DNA of 64,000 bases from Gemmatimonadaceae bacterium (GCA_037721215.1 JBBJNV010000007.1:62001-126000), one strand, 5' to 3'; shown: positions 1 through 9,905, counted from the stretch's first letter. Made by a program: numbers and translations. The notes: generated from the sequence alone by a model not told the origin.

Positions 1-1
1 G

Positions 2-175
2 TGGAAAGGAGTAGATACCGGGCTTATCGACGGATTTCTGGTAAATGGCAGCACTGCGGTGATGCGGGCTTTCGGCTGGGTAGGATCGCGGGTGCAGACG
101 GGCGCTGTTGGTACGTATGCCTGGGTGTTAGTCGCCGGCGTGCTGGTTGTGCTGGGCGCCGTCACTTTCCGCTGA
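2..175 (+). CDS. nuoL: NADH-quinone oxidoreductase subunit L, C-terminal end (partial)
   Basis: Frame 2 is open from the window edge to TGA at 173-175 and encodes the last 57 residues of a membrane protein. It reads VDTGLIDGFLVN, then a polar stretch, then a closing hydrophobic helix (YAWVLVAGVLVVLGAV) ending in TFR. This matches the end of NuoL, the distal proton-pumping antiporter-like subunit of complex I, and the next two genes are nuoM and nuoN in the standard order. The 5' part lies outside the window. The assignment rests mainly on synteny, because the surviving piece is short. Confidence 0.85.
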   Translation, partial: WKGVDTGLIDGFLVNGSTAVMRAFGWVGSRVQTGAVGTYAWVLVAGVLVVLGAVTFR

Positions 176-181
176 ATCCAC

Positions 182-1786
182 ATGGAAGAAATGCTCAGGT
201 CGCTCGGCTACAACTCATGGGTTTTGCCCGCTTTGCTTCTGATTCCGCTCGCAGGCGCAGCGTTGTTGCTGGCGCTTTCGTCCGCGTCACGAAACGGGGG
301 CGAGGATTCGAACCGCACTGCCCGACGCGTTGCGTTGGGGGTTTTCACGGTGGAGTTTCTGGTTTCGCTGGGGCTTTGGTGGTCTTTCGACCCGGCAAAT
401 GGCGGCTGGCAGGCGGCCGTCGACGCCGCCTGGATTCCAATGTGGGGAATCCGGTTTACGCTGGGTCTCGATGGCATCGCGCTGATGATGGTTCTGCTCA
501 CCACTTTCCTGATGCCGCTGACGGTGCTCGGCAGCTGGACGAGCGTCAAGACGAAGGTACACTCGTTCTTTGCTCTCATGCTGGTGCTCACGAGCGGCAT
601 GCTCGGTGTGTTCATGGCGCGCGATTTGTTTCTCTTCTACGTGATGTGGGAAGTGATGCTGGTGCCGATGTATTTCATCATCGGCATCTGGGGTGGGGAA
701 CGGCGAATCTACGCAAGCCTCAAGTTTTTCATCTATACGATGCTGCCGTCGCTGCTCATGCTGGTAGCCATTCTCTACCTAGGCATTCACGCCGGTAACG
801 AGACGACTGGCACGCCGAACTTCAGTTACGACAACATCCTTGCGAATCCAGTCGTCAATCCGGTTGCTGCGCTCTGGCTTTTTGGCGCATTCTTCGCGGC
901 GTTCGCGGTAAAGGTCCCGATGTTTCCATTCCACACGTGGCTGCCCGATGCGCACGTCGAGGCGCCGACGGCGGGGTCTGTCATTCTCGCCGCGATCATG
1001 CTCAAGATGGGCACGTTCGGGTTTCTTCGATTTGCGCTGCCACTGTTTCCGGGTGCGGCGATGCATCCCACTGTGCGGACGGTGATTGTGACGCTGGCCG
1101 TGATCGGTATTGTTTATGGAGCGCTGGTAGCAATGGTACAGCCCGACTTCAAAAAGCTTGTTGCCTATTCCTCCGTCAGCCACCTGGGCTTTGTCATGCT
1201 CGGTATTTTCGCGCTCACGCTGCAGAGCGTGCAGGGCTCGCTGATGATCATGATCAGCCATGGCATTTCAACCGGCGCCTTGTTTTTGCTCATCGGCATG
1301 ATCTACGAGCGCAAACATTCCCGGCAGATCGAGTCGTATGGAGGGATAGCGCGGGTAGTCCCCATTTTCGCGGCCCTGCTGACCCTCGTGGCATTGAGCA
1401 GCATCGGTTTGCCGGGTACGAACGGCTTCATCGGCGAGTTCCTGGTGCTCATCGGTTCCTTCAAGCCGTTCCCCATATTCACGATCGTCGCAACGACGGG
1501 GGTGATCTTCGCGGCTGTGTACCTGCTCTGGGCCCTCCAGCGGATCTTGTTCAATCCACTCGACCGGAAAGAGAATGAGAGAATCCCTGATCTGAACTGG
1601 CGGGAGATTGGACTGATGACGCCTCTTGTCGTCGTGATCATCTGGCTTGGCGTCTATCCGGCTCCAGTGCTTCGACGGATGGAGATGGCGGCCCAGAGTC
1701 TGGTCACACAAGTCGAGCGGGGAGCGAATTCGCTTCAGTCGGGCAGGCCGGTGCTGGCAGCGGGCGCAGGGGAGTCATCACCATGA
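182..1786 (+). CDS. nuoM: NADH-quinone oxidoreductase subunit M
   Basis: Encodes 534 residues with about 14 hydrophobic segments, the usual size for NuoM, one of three antiporter-like proton-pumping subunits in the membrane arm of complex I. The family core is visible around residues 240-270 (KVPMFPFHTWLPDAHVEAPT), with the helix carrying the essential lysine, and KKLVAYSSVSHLG follows near residue 325. ATG at 182 lies six bases after the nuoL stop. The stop overlaps the nuoN start (ATGA), so the subunits are translationally coupled. It would move protons while electrons pass from NADH to a quinone, probably menaquinone given the mqn genes at 16-19 kb. Confidence 0.97.
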   Translation: MEEMLRSLGYNSWVLPALLLIPLAGAALLLALSSASRNGGEDSNRTARRVALGVFTVEFLVSLGLWWSFDPANGGWQAAVDAAWIPMWGIRFTLGLDGIALMMVLLTTFLMPLTVLGSWTSVKTKVHSFFALMLVLTSGMLGVFMARDLFLFYVMWEVMLVPMYFIIGIWGGERRIYASLKFFIYTMLPSLLMLVAILYLGIHAGNETTGTPNFSYDNILANPVVNPVAALWLFGAFFAAFAVKVPMFPFHTWLPDAHVEAPTAGSVILAAIMLKMGTFGFLRFALPLFPGAAMHPTVRTVIVTLAVIGIVYGALVAMVQPDFKKLVAYSSVSHLGFVMLGIFALTLQSVQGSLMIMISHGISTGALFLLIGMIYERKHSRQIESYGGIARVVPIFAALLTLVALSSIGLPGTNGFIGEFLVLIGSFKPFPIFTIVATTGVIFAAVYLLWALQRILFNPLDRKENERIPDLNWREIGLMTPLVVVIIWLGVYPAPVLRRMEMAAQSLVTQVERGANSLQSGRPVLAAGAGESSP

Positions 1787-3321
1787 CGCTCGACCTCTCG
1801 ATCCCGTCGCATCTAATGACGGCGTTTGCGCCCGACATCCTGCTTATGGGCGGGGCGATGATCCTGCTGCTCTGGTCCGCGTGGCGCCCTGAAAGTGAAC
1901 GACATCAGCGGAACGTTGGAGTTGCTGCGATCGTTCTCTGCGTAACGGTGATCATCACCATCGGCTTCTACATAGCGCGTGCCGACACCGTTTCCAGCGG
2001 AATCATTGCCGCTGACAATTTTCGGTGGACGGCCGACATCGTCTTCCTCCTCGCGACGATCGGCACGATCGCGCTGTCGATGGACTACAACGCGCGAGCC
2101 GGTATTGCCGCCGCAGAATCGCACGTCCTGGTGCTGTTCGCGACGGCGGGAATGATGACCCTGGCAGCCGCGCGGGATCTGATGATCGTGTTTCTGGGGA
2201 TTGAGATCATGTCCGTCGCAGTGTACGTCCTCGCTGGTCTGAATCGCCGCAGTGCGCGATCGGCTGAAGGAGCGCTCAAGTATTTCCTGCTTGGCGCATT
2301 CTCGACGGCGTTCCTGCTTTACGGCATCGCACTTATCTACGGAGCGACAGGGACGACGAATCTTGGATTGATCGGAACGCGGGTAGCGGCGCTCGACCTG
2401 GGCGGCAATTCACTTCTGATCGTCGGCATCGCCCTCCTGCTGATTGGTTTCGGTTTCAAGGTCGCAATCGCGCCGTTTCACATGTGGGCTCCCGATGTCT
2501 ATGAGGGAGCCCCAACGCCGATTACCGCATACATGGCGGCAGCAGTGAAAGCGGCGGCATTTGCCGGGTTCCTGCGCGTCTGGCTGGAAGGATTTTCCAC
2601 GGTGTCGTCGGTCTGGCACGGGCCGGTCTGGTGGCTTGCGGTGGCGACGATGGTCGCTGGCAATCTGATCGCGCTGGCGCAGAAGAACATTAAGCGAATG
2701 CTCGCGTACTCGAGCATTGCGCACGCCGGCTACATCCTCGTCGCGATTGCGATCGGCACGCCCGCCGCAAGTGCTGCGTTCATGTTCTACCTCCTCGCAT
2801 ATACACTCGCGACACTGGGAGCGTTCGGTGTAATAGTGGCGCTCGAACGCCGCGGTGAAACGCAGCTCAACATCGACGATTACTCCGGTCTGTGGTCCGT
2901 GCGTCCGTGGCTCGCAACCGCCATGGCGGTATTCATGCTCGCGCTGCTCGGGTTCCCGATTTTCGGCGGCATTGGTTTCTTTGCCAAATACTGGCTGATT
3001 CAGTCGGCGCTGCAAACCGCCGCGCCCCAGACAAAGCTGGCTGTTATCCTGGTGCTCACCAGCGTCGTATCTGCCGGCTATTATCTCTACGTCGTGATGG
3101 TGATGTTCATGCGTCCCCGTCCAGTCGATGCAGCGACCATACCTGCTCTCGGAAACTGGACGCGCTTCGTTATTGCCGCATCTGCTGTGCTGATTCTTGC
3201 CCTTGGCATCCTTCCGAATTCCGTCATCAGGTGGGCTGAACGCAGCCAGCCCGTAGCTGGTATCGTTCGCACGGCCGACAAGGCAGTCGCGGGCGTGAAC
3301 AGCGCTTCCGTCCCGAGGTAA
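1783..3321 (+). CDS. nuoN: NADH-quinone oxidoreductase subunit N
   Basis: Encodes 512 residues, polytopic, the third antiporter-like subunit of complex I. The conserved core KVAIAPFHMWAPDVYEGAP lies near residues 226-244 and IKRMLAYSSIAHAGY near 304-318. ATG at 1783 overlaps the nuoM stop by four bases. It is the last nuo gene. The next gene starts six bases after the stop and belongs to sugar metabolism, so the transcript may continue although the complex I genes end here. Confidence 0.97.
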   Translation: MTLDLSIPSHLMTAFAPDILLMGGAMILLLWSAWRPESERHQRNVGVAAIVLCVTVIITIGFYIARADTVSSGIIAADNFRWTADIVFLLATIGTIALSMDYNARAGIAAAESHVLVLFATAGMMTLAAARDLMIVFLGIEIMSVAVYVLAGLNRRSARSAEGALKYFLLGAFSTAFLLYGIALIYGATGTTNLGLIGTRVAALDLGGNSLLIVGIALLLIGFGFKVAIAPFHMWAPDVYEGAPTPITAYMAAAVKAAAFAGFLRVWLEGFSTVSSVWHGPVWWLAVATMVAGNLIALAQKNIKRMLAYSSIAHAGYILVAIAIGTPAASAAFMFYLLAYTLATLGAFGVIVALERRGETQLNIDDYSGLWSVRPWLATAMAVFMLALLGFPIFGGIGFFAKYWLIQSALQTAAPQTKLAVILVLTSVVSAGYYLYVVMVMFMRPRPVDAATIPALGNWTRFVIAASAVLILALGILPNSVIRWAERSQPVAGIVRTADKAVAGVNSASVPR

Positions 3322-3327
3322 GATCGA

Positions 3328-4692
3328 ATGCTGCAGCGAAACATCTTCCGTGAATACGATATTCGCGGCGTCACCGACACGGATCTCACTCCGGACGTTG
3401 CGAGGCTGGTCGCCAGGGGATACGCAGCTTTTCTGGCGCGTCGCGGAATTTCAGGCGCAATCGCCGTTGGCCGCGATAACCGGCCGAGCGGGAATGCATT
3501 GCATGCCGAGCTCGTGGCAGGCCTGCTCGAGAGCGGGCTGGATGTAGTGGACATCGGGATCGTGCCGACGCCGCTGGCATACTGGGCCCAGCACAAACTG
3601 GATGTCGTTGGAGGCGTTCAGATAACGGGGTCGCACAACCCGCCGGAGTTCAACGGCTTCAAGCTCGGTCTTGAGACGAGGTCGATCTACGGGGCGGATA
3701 TTCAGGCGATCTATGAACTCGCTCTCGCTGGCGAGTTCCCGTCAGGCGCCGGAACGATTCGCAATGAAGACGTCATCGAGCGCTACATCGATGATGTCGC
3801 AGAGCGCATTGGGAGAATCTCGACCCCCATGCATTTCGTGGCTGATTGCGGGAACGGCGCGGGCGCGCTGGTCGCCAGACGCCTGTTCGACCGGCTGGGG
3901 CTGGCGGGCACGATATTGTTTGGAGAAAGCGACGGTACTTTTCCGAACCATCATCCCGATCCGACGGTCCCTGAAAATCTCGAAGACCTGATCGCGGCGG
4001 TGAAGGAAGAGAAAGCCGGGCTCGGAATCGCGTTCGATGGTGATGCGGACCGAATAGGTGTCGTCGACGAGGACGGCGGCATTATCTGGGGAGATCACAT
4101 CCTCATCATGTACGCCCGCGACGTTCTGAAAAGGACGGGGAAGGGACAGCCGATAATCTTCGACGTGAAATGCTCGCAGGCACTGCCGGAAGAGATCGAG
4201 AAAGCTGGCGGTCAGGCCTTGATGTGGAAGACAGGGCATTCGCTGATCGAGGAGAAGATGCATGAGACACATGCTCCGATTGCAGGCGAGATGTCTGGGC
4301 ACATGTTTTTTTCGGAGGGATGGTATGGGTTCGATGATGCGCTTTATGGAGCGGCGCGTTTGCTCAGGATCATCTCCGATAGCGGCTTGAGCGTCCGGGA
4401 AATGATGGCCGATGTGCCACGGTTTATTTCCACACCCGAGTTACGCGTTGTTTGTGCCGACGAGCTCAAGTTCGGAATAGTCGAGAACGCACTCAAGCAT
4501 TTTTCCGCGACTCATGAAGTAATCGACGTCGACGGGGCACGGGTGCTGTTCGGCGACGGCTGGGGCCTGATCCGGGCGTCGAATACGCAGCCGGTGCTCG
4601 TCCTCCGCTTCGAGGCCCGAACCGATGAGGGACTCGCCCTGATCCGGGGCGAGATGGAAAGCTGGCTCAGCGCGCAGGGCGTCAGCGTTTGA
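3328..4692 (+). CDS. Phosphomannomutase/phosphoglucomutase (alpha-D-phosphohexomutase)
   Basis: Encodes 454 residues. It interconverts hexose 6-phosphates and 1-phosphates, feeding nucleotide sugars for envelope glycans. The catalytic phosphoserine loop TGSHNPPEFNG lies near residues 100-110, the magnesium loop DGDADR near 236-241, and the sugar-binding GEMSGH near 320. The N-terminus (IFREYDIRG) is typical of AlgC/ManB enzymes. Specificity for mannose or glucose cannot be read from the sequence. It starts six bases after nuoN, and the following membrane-protein gene begins one base after its stop. Confidence 0.93.
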   Translation: MLQRNIFREYDIRGVTDTDLTPDVARLVARGYAAFLARRGISGAIAVGRDNRPSGNALHAELVAGLLESGLDVVDIGIVPTPLAYWAQHKLDVVGGVQITGSHNPPEFNGFKLGLETRSIYGADIQAIYELALAGEFPSGAGTIRNEDVIERYIDDVAERIGRISTPMHFVADCGNGAGALVARRLFDRLGLAGTILFGESDGTFPNHHPDPTVPENLEDLIAAVKEEKAGLGIAFDGDADRIGVVDEDGGIIWGDHILIMYARDVLKRTGKGQPIIFDVKCSQALPEEIEKAGGQALMWKTGHSLIEEKMHETHAPIAGEMSGHMFFSEGWYGFDDALYGAARLLRIISDSGLSVREMMADVPRFISTPELRVVCADELKFGIVENALKHFSATHEVIDVDGARVLFGDGWGLIRASNTQPVLVLRFEARTDEGLALIRGEMESWLSAQGVSV

Positions 4693-4693
4693 G

Positions 4694-6436
4694 ATGAACC
4701 CCCGCCGGCGGCTCCTCGTCGCGCTCGCAGCCGTCGGACTCGTGCTGCTGGCGGGCCGTATGCTGGCGATGATCTACACTGACTATGCGTGGTACCGGGC
4801 GCCCGGCGCGACGTCGCTGTGGAAGGAGCGGGTTCGCGATATCGCCGTCATCCACCTTGTATCCGCCACCTTTGCGGGGCTCTTTGCGCTGGTGAACTTG
4901 TCCGTCCTGCGGCGTAGCATTGTGTCGCTGGCCTTTCCGCGGCGGCTGGGGAACGTGGAATTTGGTGAGGCGGTCCCGCACCGATACATCGATGGGGTCG
5001 CTTTTTTTCTATCCGGCGCCGTTGCTGTTGCGATGTCGTTTGCCGCACCGCGCTGGCAGGATCTGGCGCTGGTCAGAGCCAGTCCGCGATTCGGCGAGGC
5101 CGACCCATTTTTCCAGATGGATCTCGGTTTCTACGTGGCCTGGATTCCACTAGAGATCGCCGTTTATACGTGGGCTCTCATACTTCTGATCGTTGTCTCC
5201 GCGCTCGTGATAGGGCTTTACGCCCTTACACCAAGTCTGCGGTGGCACGAAGGAGCATTTCACGTCTCAGTCAGGGCGCGTCGCCATCTGACCGTTCTGG
5301 CCTCGCTGCTGCTGGTGACTCTCGCATGGCGATACCGTCTCGACGGGTACGGGCTTCTTATGCACGGCAGTGGTCCAGCAGGTGCGTTTTCATACATCGA
5401 CCACCAGTGGCTGATCCCTGCCTATCTCTCGCTTTCCGTGGGAACCGTCGCCGGGGCCGCACTGGTGCTGGCAAGCGGATGGGCCGGTCAGATCCGCGCA
5501 AGTTTTTTCACAGTCTCCGCAGTGCTAATTTTCTCGGTCACCATTGGCCTTGTATTGCCGTCACTCGTGAGGAGCATCGGCAGTGCCTCGACGACCGGAG
5601 TTCCAGAATCCCCGTACCAGGCGACCCGCGAGATTTTCACCCGCAGGGCCTATGGCCTCCGGGCGCCCGGAGTGTTGTCCCAGCCAGCCGAAAACACGCG
5701 GTTCAGCGTTTTCTCGGATTCCACGCGGGTAGCCGCGCTCGTCGAAGGTGCGCGTTCAGATGCGCTGATATATCCGGGCGCTGTCGGGGCTGCACTGGTG
5801 AAAAACGGCGCGGGTGTGAACTCCCCCGTGCTGGGTAGCGGGCTTCGCCGGCTCGCTCACGCATGGTCGGAGCAGCGACTCGATCTGATGTGGAGCGACC
5901 TGCCGCCGCCGACGCGGATAGTCACCACCCGCGATGTTCGCGAGCGACTGAAACGTCTGACCCCGGTTTTTGATCAGGGCAGCGATGTTACACCCGCGTA
6001 TATCGCAGATACTTTGTTCTGGGTGGTGCAATTGTATTCCGCGTCCGTCAATTATCCGCTCAGCGAGCATCATGTGCTCGCGGGTGAGGAACGCTCATAC
6101 TTCCGCCACGCTGGAACTGGCATGATCAATTCGCGAACTGCCAGGGTGACCGTCGTGCCGGCACCATCGCCGGATCCCATCGCCGCCAGCTGGCGGGCTC
6201 GTTTCCCCGCGGTTTTCCGGTCGGGCTCGCCGGATATCCTGAGTGAGCTATCGCCGGTCCCCACGACACCCTTTGGGCGCACGCTGCCCTCTGGTATCGC
6301 CGGCACCGGAGACTCCGCTTTCCGCGTTGAGGTCAACCGGCTCTACAAGCGAATGCGGGCCACCCTCGCGGCGGGGGATCTCCCCGGATTTGCCGCCGCT
6401 TACGACTCGCTTGGACGGGTGATCGGTCGTGACTGA
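4694..6436 (+). CDS. UPF0182-family membrane protein, unusually short
   Basis: Encodes 580 residues. Seven membrane segments fill about the first 310 residues. Family-like signatures are TDYAWYR near residue 30 and DPFFQMDLGFYV near 138, and the C-terminus (YKRMRATLAAGDLPGFAAAYDSL) resembles the charged helical tail of UPF0182 proteins. Family members are normally about 900-1000 residues with a large extracytoplasmic domain; here only some 200 residues lie between the last membrane helix and the tail. The function of the family is unknown. The reading frame is intact, so this looks like a compact variant and not a decayed gene. Its end overlaps the arcC start by eight bases. Confidence 0.72.
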   Translation: MNPRRRLLVALAAVGLVLLAGRMLAMIYTDYAWYRAPGATSLWKERVRDIAVIHLVSATFAGLFALVNLSVLRRSIVSLAFPRRLGNVEFGEAVPHRYIDGVAFFLSGAVAVAMSFAAPRWQDLALVRASPRFGEADPFFQMDLGFYVAWIPLEIAVYTWALILLIVVSALVIGLYALTPSLRWHEGAFHVSVRARRHLTVLASLLLVTLAWRYRLDGYGLLMHGSGPAGAFSYIDHQWLIPAYLSLSVGTVAGAALVLASGWAGQIRASFFTVSAVLIFSVTIGLVLPSLVRSIGSASTTGVPESPYQATREIFTRRAYGLRAPGVLSQPAENTRFSVFSDSTRVAALVEGARSDALIYPGAVGAALVKNGAGVNSPVLGSGLRRLAHAWSEQRLDLMWSDLPPPTRIVTTRDVRERLKRLTPVFDQGSDVTPAYIADTLFWVVQLYSASVNYPLSEHHVLAGEERSYFRHAGTGMINSRTARVTVVPAPSPDPIAASWRARFPAVFRSGSPDILSELSPVPTTPFGRTLPSGIAGTGDSAFRVEVNRLYKRMRATLAAGDLPGFAAAYDSLGRVIGRD

Positions 6437-7391
6437 ACATTCCGCTCGAAAGACCACACGTACCGCCGTTCTGGCGTTGGGCGGGAACGCTCTTTCTCCG
6501 CCCGGCGAACGGTCGACAATCGCGGATCAGTTCCGGCACACCCGCGAGAGTCTTGGACCGATTGTCGATCTGGCCGCGGAAGGCTGGGATATCTGCGTCG
6601 TCCATGGTAACGGGCCCCAGGTAGGCGATGAGCTAGTTCGCAACGAAGTAGCGCGGCACGAAGTCGCACCCCTGCCGCTCGGGGTACTCGTCGGAAGCAC
6701 CGCTGGCTGGATCGGTTACATGATCCAGCAGTCGATTGAAAACGCGCTGCACAAGGCTGGTGAAAATCGGCGGGTAGCGACTGTTATCACGCAGGTCGAG
6801 GTCGATCGCCGCGATCCGGCGCTCGCCAATCCAACGAAGTTCATTGGACACGCTATCTCCGAATCACGTGCGCAGTCGCTGCTCGATGACGGTCAATCGG
6901 TGAAACGGGACGGCCGCGGGCAATTCCGCCGCGTGGTAGGGAGCCCTCGGCCTGTCACCATCCACGAGCTCGGCATTATCAGCCAGCTCGTGGCGGAGGG
7001 GACAATCGTGATTGCGTGTGGTGGTGGAGGCATCCCCGTATATCGGGACGATGCACGTGGCTTGGAAGGCGTCGATGCGGTAATCGACAAGGATCTCGCG
7101 GCAGCCGTTCTCGCGCGCGAGCTGGGCGCGGAGTTGTTTGTCATCTTGACCGACGTGGACGCAGTCTACACCGGCTGGGGCAAGCCGACCCAGCGGGCGC
7201 TGGGGAAATTGTCTGTTGCTGAAGCAACGCGCCTCGACGAAGAAGGCGCGTTCGGCGAAGGCAGCATGGCGCCCAAGGTACGCGCGGCAATCGACTATGC
7301 CACTCATACCGGAGGCCGCGCCGTGATCACAGAATTGAAGCTCGGCCTGGAAGCCGTGCACGGTCGCGCGGGAACGACCATAGCCCGTTAA
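6429..7391 (+). CDS. arcC: Carbamate kinase
   Basis: Encodes 320 residues from a GTG start inside the end of the previous gene. It catalyses reversible phosphate transfer between carbamoyl phosphate and ADP. Amino-acid kinase motifs are ALGGNAL near residue 16, HGNGPQVG near 60, CGGGGIPV near 197, DKDLAAAV near 218, TDVDAVYTGWG near 238 and GSMAPKV near 278. No arginine deiminase or ornithine carbamoyltransferase gene is nearby, so the usual arc pathway context is missing. Its source of carbamoyl phosphate is not evident here. The call is firm on motifs; the pathway is open. Confidence 0.93.
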   Translation: MTEHSARKTTRTAVLALGGNALSPPGERSTIADQFRHTRESLGPIVDLAAEGWDICVVHGNGPQVGDELVRNEVARHEVAPLPLGVLVGSTAGWIGYMIQQSIENALHKAGENRRVATVITQVEVDRRDPALANPTKFIGHAISESRAQSLLDDGQSVKRDGRGQFRRVVGSPRPVTIHELGIISQLVAEGTIVIACGGGGIPVYRDDARGLEGVDAVIDKDLAAAVLARELGAELFVILTDVDAVYTGWGKPTQRALGKLSVAEATRLDEEGAFGEGSMAPKVRAAIDYATHTGGRAVITELKLGLEAVHGRAGTTIAR

Positions 7392-7419
7392 GTTCCCCCT
7401 GTCTCGATTCAATCATTTT

Positions 7420-7442
7420 CTCCGCGGTTCCGCGGAGCGGAG
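7420..7442 (+). promoter_or_regulatory. Hairpin abutting the sucC ribosome-binding site
   Basis: A perfect 7-bp stem (CTCCGCG, loop GTTC, CGCGGAG) spans 7420-7437. It is followed at 7439-7442 by GGAG, which lies five bases before the TTG start of sucC. The stem ends one base before this Shine-Dalgarno sequence and contains a second GGAG within its 3' arm. No T-tract follows, so it is a poor terminator. It may influence sucC translation or be an mRNA processing structure. Confidence 0.4.
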
Positions 7443-7447
7443 CCTAC

Positions 7448-8590
7448 TTGAACATTCACGAGTATCAGGCGAAGGAAATACTCCGCCAGGCTGGCGTCCC
7501 TATTCCTCCGGGCGAGGTGGCTACCACAGCCGCGGAGGTCGAGCGAATCGCTCGTCAATTTGGTGGAACTGTTGTTGTAAAGGCGCAGGTTCACGCGGGT
7601 GGAAGAGGGAAGGCCGGTGGGGTCAAGCTTGCATCGACACCCGAGGAGGCACGCGAAGTAGCCGAGAAGATTCTGGCGCTGACGATCAAGGGTTTGCCGG
7701 TGGAGAAGGTGCTCGTTACGCCCGCCGCGGAGATTGCCACTGAGGCGTATGTCGGTATCATCGTCGACCGCTCTTCGAAACGCGCGGTATTCATGGTGAG
7801 CCCTGCGGGCGGTATCGACATCGAGGAAGTCGCGGCGAAAACTCCCGACAAAATCATGCGGCGCCCGGTCGATCCGCGGTACGGGCTACGTGGATACGAA
7901 GCCATGGAAATGGGTTTTTTCCTGTACAACGATGTGAAGCAGGCGCGGGCCGCTGCGCAAATCATGCAGCAGTTGTACTCGGCATTCGCGGCGAGCGGCG
8001 CCTCGCTGGCCGAAATCAACCCGCTGGTCACGACCCCTGAAGGTGCCGTCGTTGCGCTCGACGCCAAAATGGTGATCGACGATAATGAGCTGGATCGCCT
8101 GCCGGACATCGCAGCCTTGCGCGATGAATCCTCCGAGGCGGCAAGCGAAGTCGAAGCGCGCAATGCGAACCTCACGTTCATAAAGCTCGACGGAAATGTC
8201 GGCTGCGTTGTGAACGGGGCCGGCCTTGCAATGGCGACGATGGATCTCGTGAAGTATTACGGCGGCGAGCCCGCGAACTTTCTGGACATTGGCGGGTCAT
8301 CCAATCCCGAAAAAGTCGTTAGCGCGTTGCAGATCATCACCTCTGATCCGAACGTGAAGGCAATTCTTTTCAACATTTTCGGCGGAATCACGCGCACCGA
8401 TGACGTTGCCAATGGAATTGTTACCGCCACAAAGCAGAATCCCCTGAAGGTGCCGATCGTCATCCGGCTCACGGGCACCAACGAAGAGATTGCCTTGAAG
8501 ATACTGCAGGATAACGGATTTTCGGCGATGACCGACATGGATGAAGCCGTTCAGAAAGCGGTTGCACTCGCGACAGGAAAAGCGGCGTGA
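7448..8590 (+). CDS. sucC: Succinyl-CoA synthetase (ADP-forming), beta subunit
   Basis: Encodes 380 residues with a TTG start supported by GGAG five bases upstream and by the family N-terminus [11 protein letters not shown]. The ATP-grasp domain occupies about residues 1-235 and the CoA-ligase-type domain the rest ([18 protein letters not shown] near 250, LDIGG near 278). With SucD it makes ATP and succinate from succinyl-CoA in the TCA cycle. The stop overlaps the sucD start (GTGA). Only 56 bp separate it from arcC, and these hold a hairpin. Confidence 0.96.
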   Translation: MNIHEYQAKEILRQAGVPIPPGEVATTAAEVERIARQFGGTVVVKAQVHAGGRGKAGGVKLASTPEEAREVAEKILALTIKGLPVEKVLVTPAAEIATEAYVGIIVDRSSKRAVFMVSPAGGIDIEEVAAKTPDKIMRRPVDPRYGLRGYEAMEMGFFLYNDVKQARAAAQIMQQLYSAFAASGASLAEINPLVTTPEGAVVALDAKMVIDDNELDRLPDIAALRDESSEAASEVEARNANLTFIKLDGNVGCVVNGAGLAMATMDLVKYYGGEPANFLDIGGSSNPEKVVSALQIITSDPNVKAILFNIFGGITRTDDVANGIVTATKQNPLKVPIVIRLTGTNEEIALKILQDNGFSAMTDMDEAVQKAVALATGKAA

Positions 8591-9453
8591 GCATCTTCAT
8601 CGACAAAGGCACCAGGCTGCTTATTCAGGGAATCACTGGCCGCGATGGATCGTTTCATGCCCGCCAGATGGTCGAGTATGGAACGCAGGTCGTCGGCGGT
8701 GTTACGCCCGGAAAGGGCGGCCAGAAATTCGATTCGGTCGTCCCGATCTTCAACACCGTAAGCGAAGCGGTCAGTCAGACGGGGGCAAACGCGACGGTCA
8801 TTTATGTTCCGCCGATGTTTGCCGCCGACGCGATGATGGAAGCCGCAGATGCGGGAATACCTTTCATCGTCTGTATAACCGAGGGCGTACCCGTCCTCGA
8901 CATGACTCGTGTATACCCATTCGTGAAAGAAAAAGGGGCGCGGCTGCTCGGCCCGAACTGTCCAGGACTGATTTCACCCGGAAAATCAAAAGTTGGAATC
9001 ATTCCTGGACGAATCTGTCAGGCCGGGCATATCGGTCTCGTCAGCCGGTCGGGCACTCTCACCTATGAAGTTGTCTTTCAGATGACACGCGCCAGCATGG
9101 GACAGACGACTTGTGTCGGAATCGGCGGCGACCCGATCAACGGCACCAGTTTCATTGACTGCCTGGCGGCTTTCGAGAGCGATCCGGATACCGAGGCAGT
9201 GGTGATGATTGGCGAAATCGGTGGCACGGATGAGCAGGAAGCTGCTCGTTTTGTGAAAGAGCGGATGACCAAACCGGTGGTGGGATTCATTGCCGGTCAG
9301 ACTGCTCCCCCCGGCCGCCGAATGGGCCACGCCGGTGCCATCATTTCCGGATCGGCCGGTACAGCCGCGGAAAAAATGGAAGCGTTCGAGGAAAATGGAG
9401 TTGGGGTGGCAAAGCGCCCAATTGACGTTGTCGAGCTTCTACGGAAACTATGA
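8587..9453 (+). CDS. sucD: Succinyl-CoA synthetase, alpha subunit
   Basis: Encodes 288 residues from a GTG start overlapping sucC by four bases. The CoA-binding Rossmann domain opens with [14 protein letters not shown]. The phosphorylated histidine lies in [10 protein letters not shown] near residue 247. This subunit carries phosphate from succinyl phosphate to the nucleotide on SucC. The stop overlaps the ndk start (ATGA). The sucC-sucD-ndk order links substrate-level nucleotide phosphorylation with its redistribution. Confidence 0.96.
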   Translation: MSIFIDKGTRLLIQGITGRDGSFHARQMVEYGTQVVGGVTPGKGGQKFDSVVPIFNTVSEAVSQTGANATVIYVPPMFAADAMMEAADAGIPFIVCITEGVPVLDMTRVYPFVKEKGARLLGPNCPGLISPGKSKVGIIPGRICQAGHIGLVSRSGTLTYEVVFQMTRASMGQTTCVGIGGDPINGTSFIDCLAAFESDPDTEAVVMIGEIGGTDEQEAARFVKERMTKPVVGFIAGQTAPPGRRMGHAGAIISGSAGTAAEKMEAFEENGVGVAKRPIDVVELLRKL

Positions 9454-9905
9454 CCGATAACACAGGAAATACCGAGATGGCTGGAAGCAGAACCCTGACA
9501 ATCATCAAGCCGGACGCATTTGGTTCCGGAAAGGCAGGCAGCATTATCGCCCACCTCGAGAATGCGGGCTTCCGTGTCGTGGCGGCCCGCGTGCTCAGGC
9601 TGACGGACGCGCAGGCGGGCGCGTTCTACGAGGTACATCGCGAGCGACCCTTCTTTGGCTCGCTGACGTCGTTCATGACGTCTGGTACATGTATGCCGAT
9701 CGTTCTCGGCAAGGCAAACGCGGTTGCCAATCTCCGCGAGGCGATCGGCTCGACCGATCCTGCCGAGGCAGCGGACGGAACCGTTCGGAAGCTGTTTGCC
9801 GAGTCAAAGGAGCGAAACGCGATCCACGCGTCAGACTCTGACCAAAACGCCGAACGTGAGTCCCGCTTCTTCTTTTCTGAATCGGAGCTGCTGCAGAACA
9901 GCTGA
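9450..9905 (+). CDS. ndk: Nucleoside diphosphate kinase
   Basis: Encodes 151 residues, close to the family length of about 140. It transfers the gamma phosphate from ATP to other NDPs through a phosphohistidine. [10 protein letters not shown] opens the domain near residue 14 and the catalytic histidine is in NAIHASDS near residue 126. ATG at 9450 overlaps sucD. Another ATG at 9477 (MAGSRTL) would remove nine residues and cannot be excluded. The gene ends in a GC-rich hairpin that may terminate the sucCD-ndk transcript. Confidence 0.95.
   Translation: MTDNTGNTEMAGSRTLTIIKPDAFGSGKAGSIIAHLENAGFRVVAARVLRLTDAQAGAFYEVHRERPFFGSLTSFMTSGTCMPIVLGKANAVANLREAIGSTDPAEAADGTVRKLFAESKERNAIHASDSDQNAERESRFFFSESELLQNS

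Noticed and set aside
301-330. GATTCGAACC resembling a tRNA T-loop
   Set aside because: There is no acceptor or anticodon stem around it and it lies inside nuoM.
1-798. Long plus-strand open frame of 265 codons at the left edge
   Set aside because: It is an out-of-frame shadow crossing the nuoL-nuoM junction; its arginine/glycine-rich translation has none of the hydrophobicity of the real genes.
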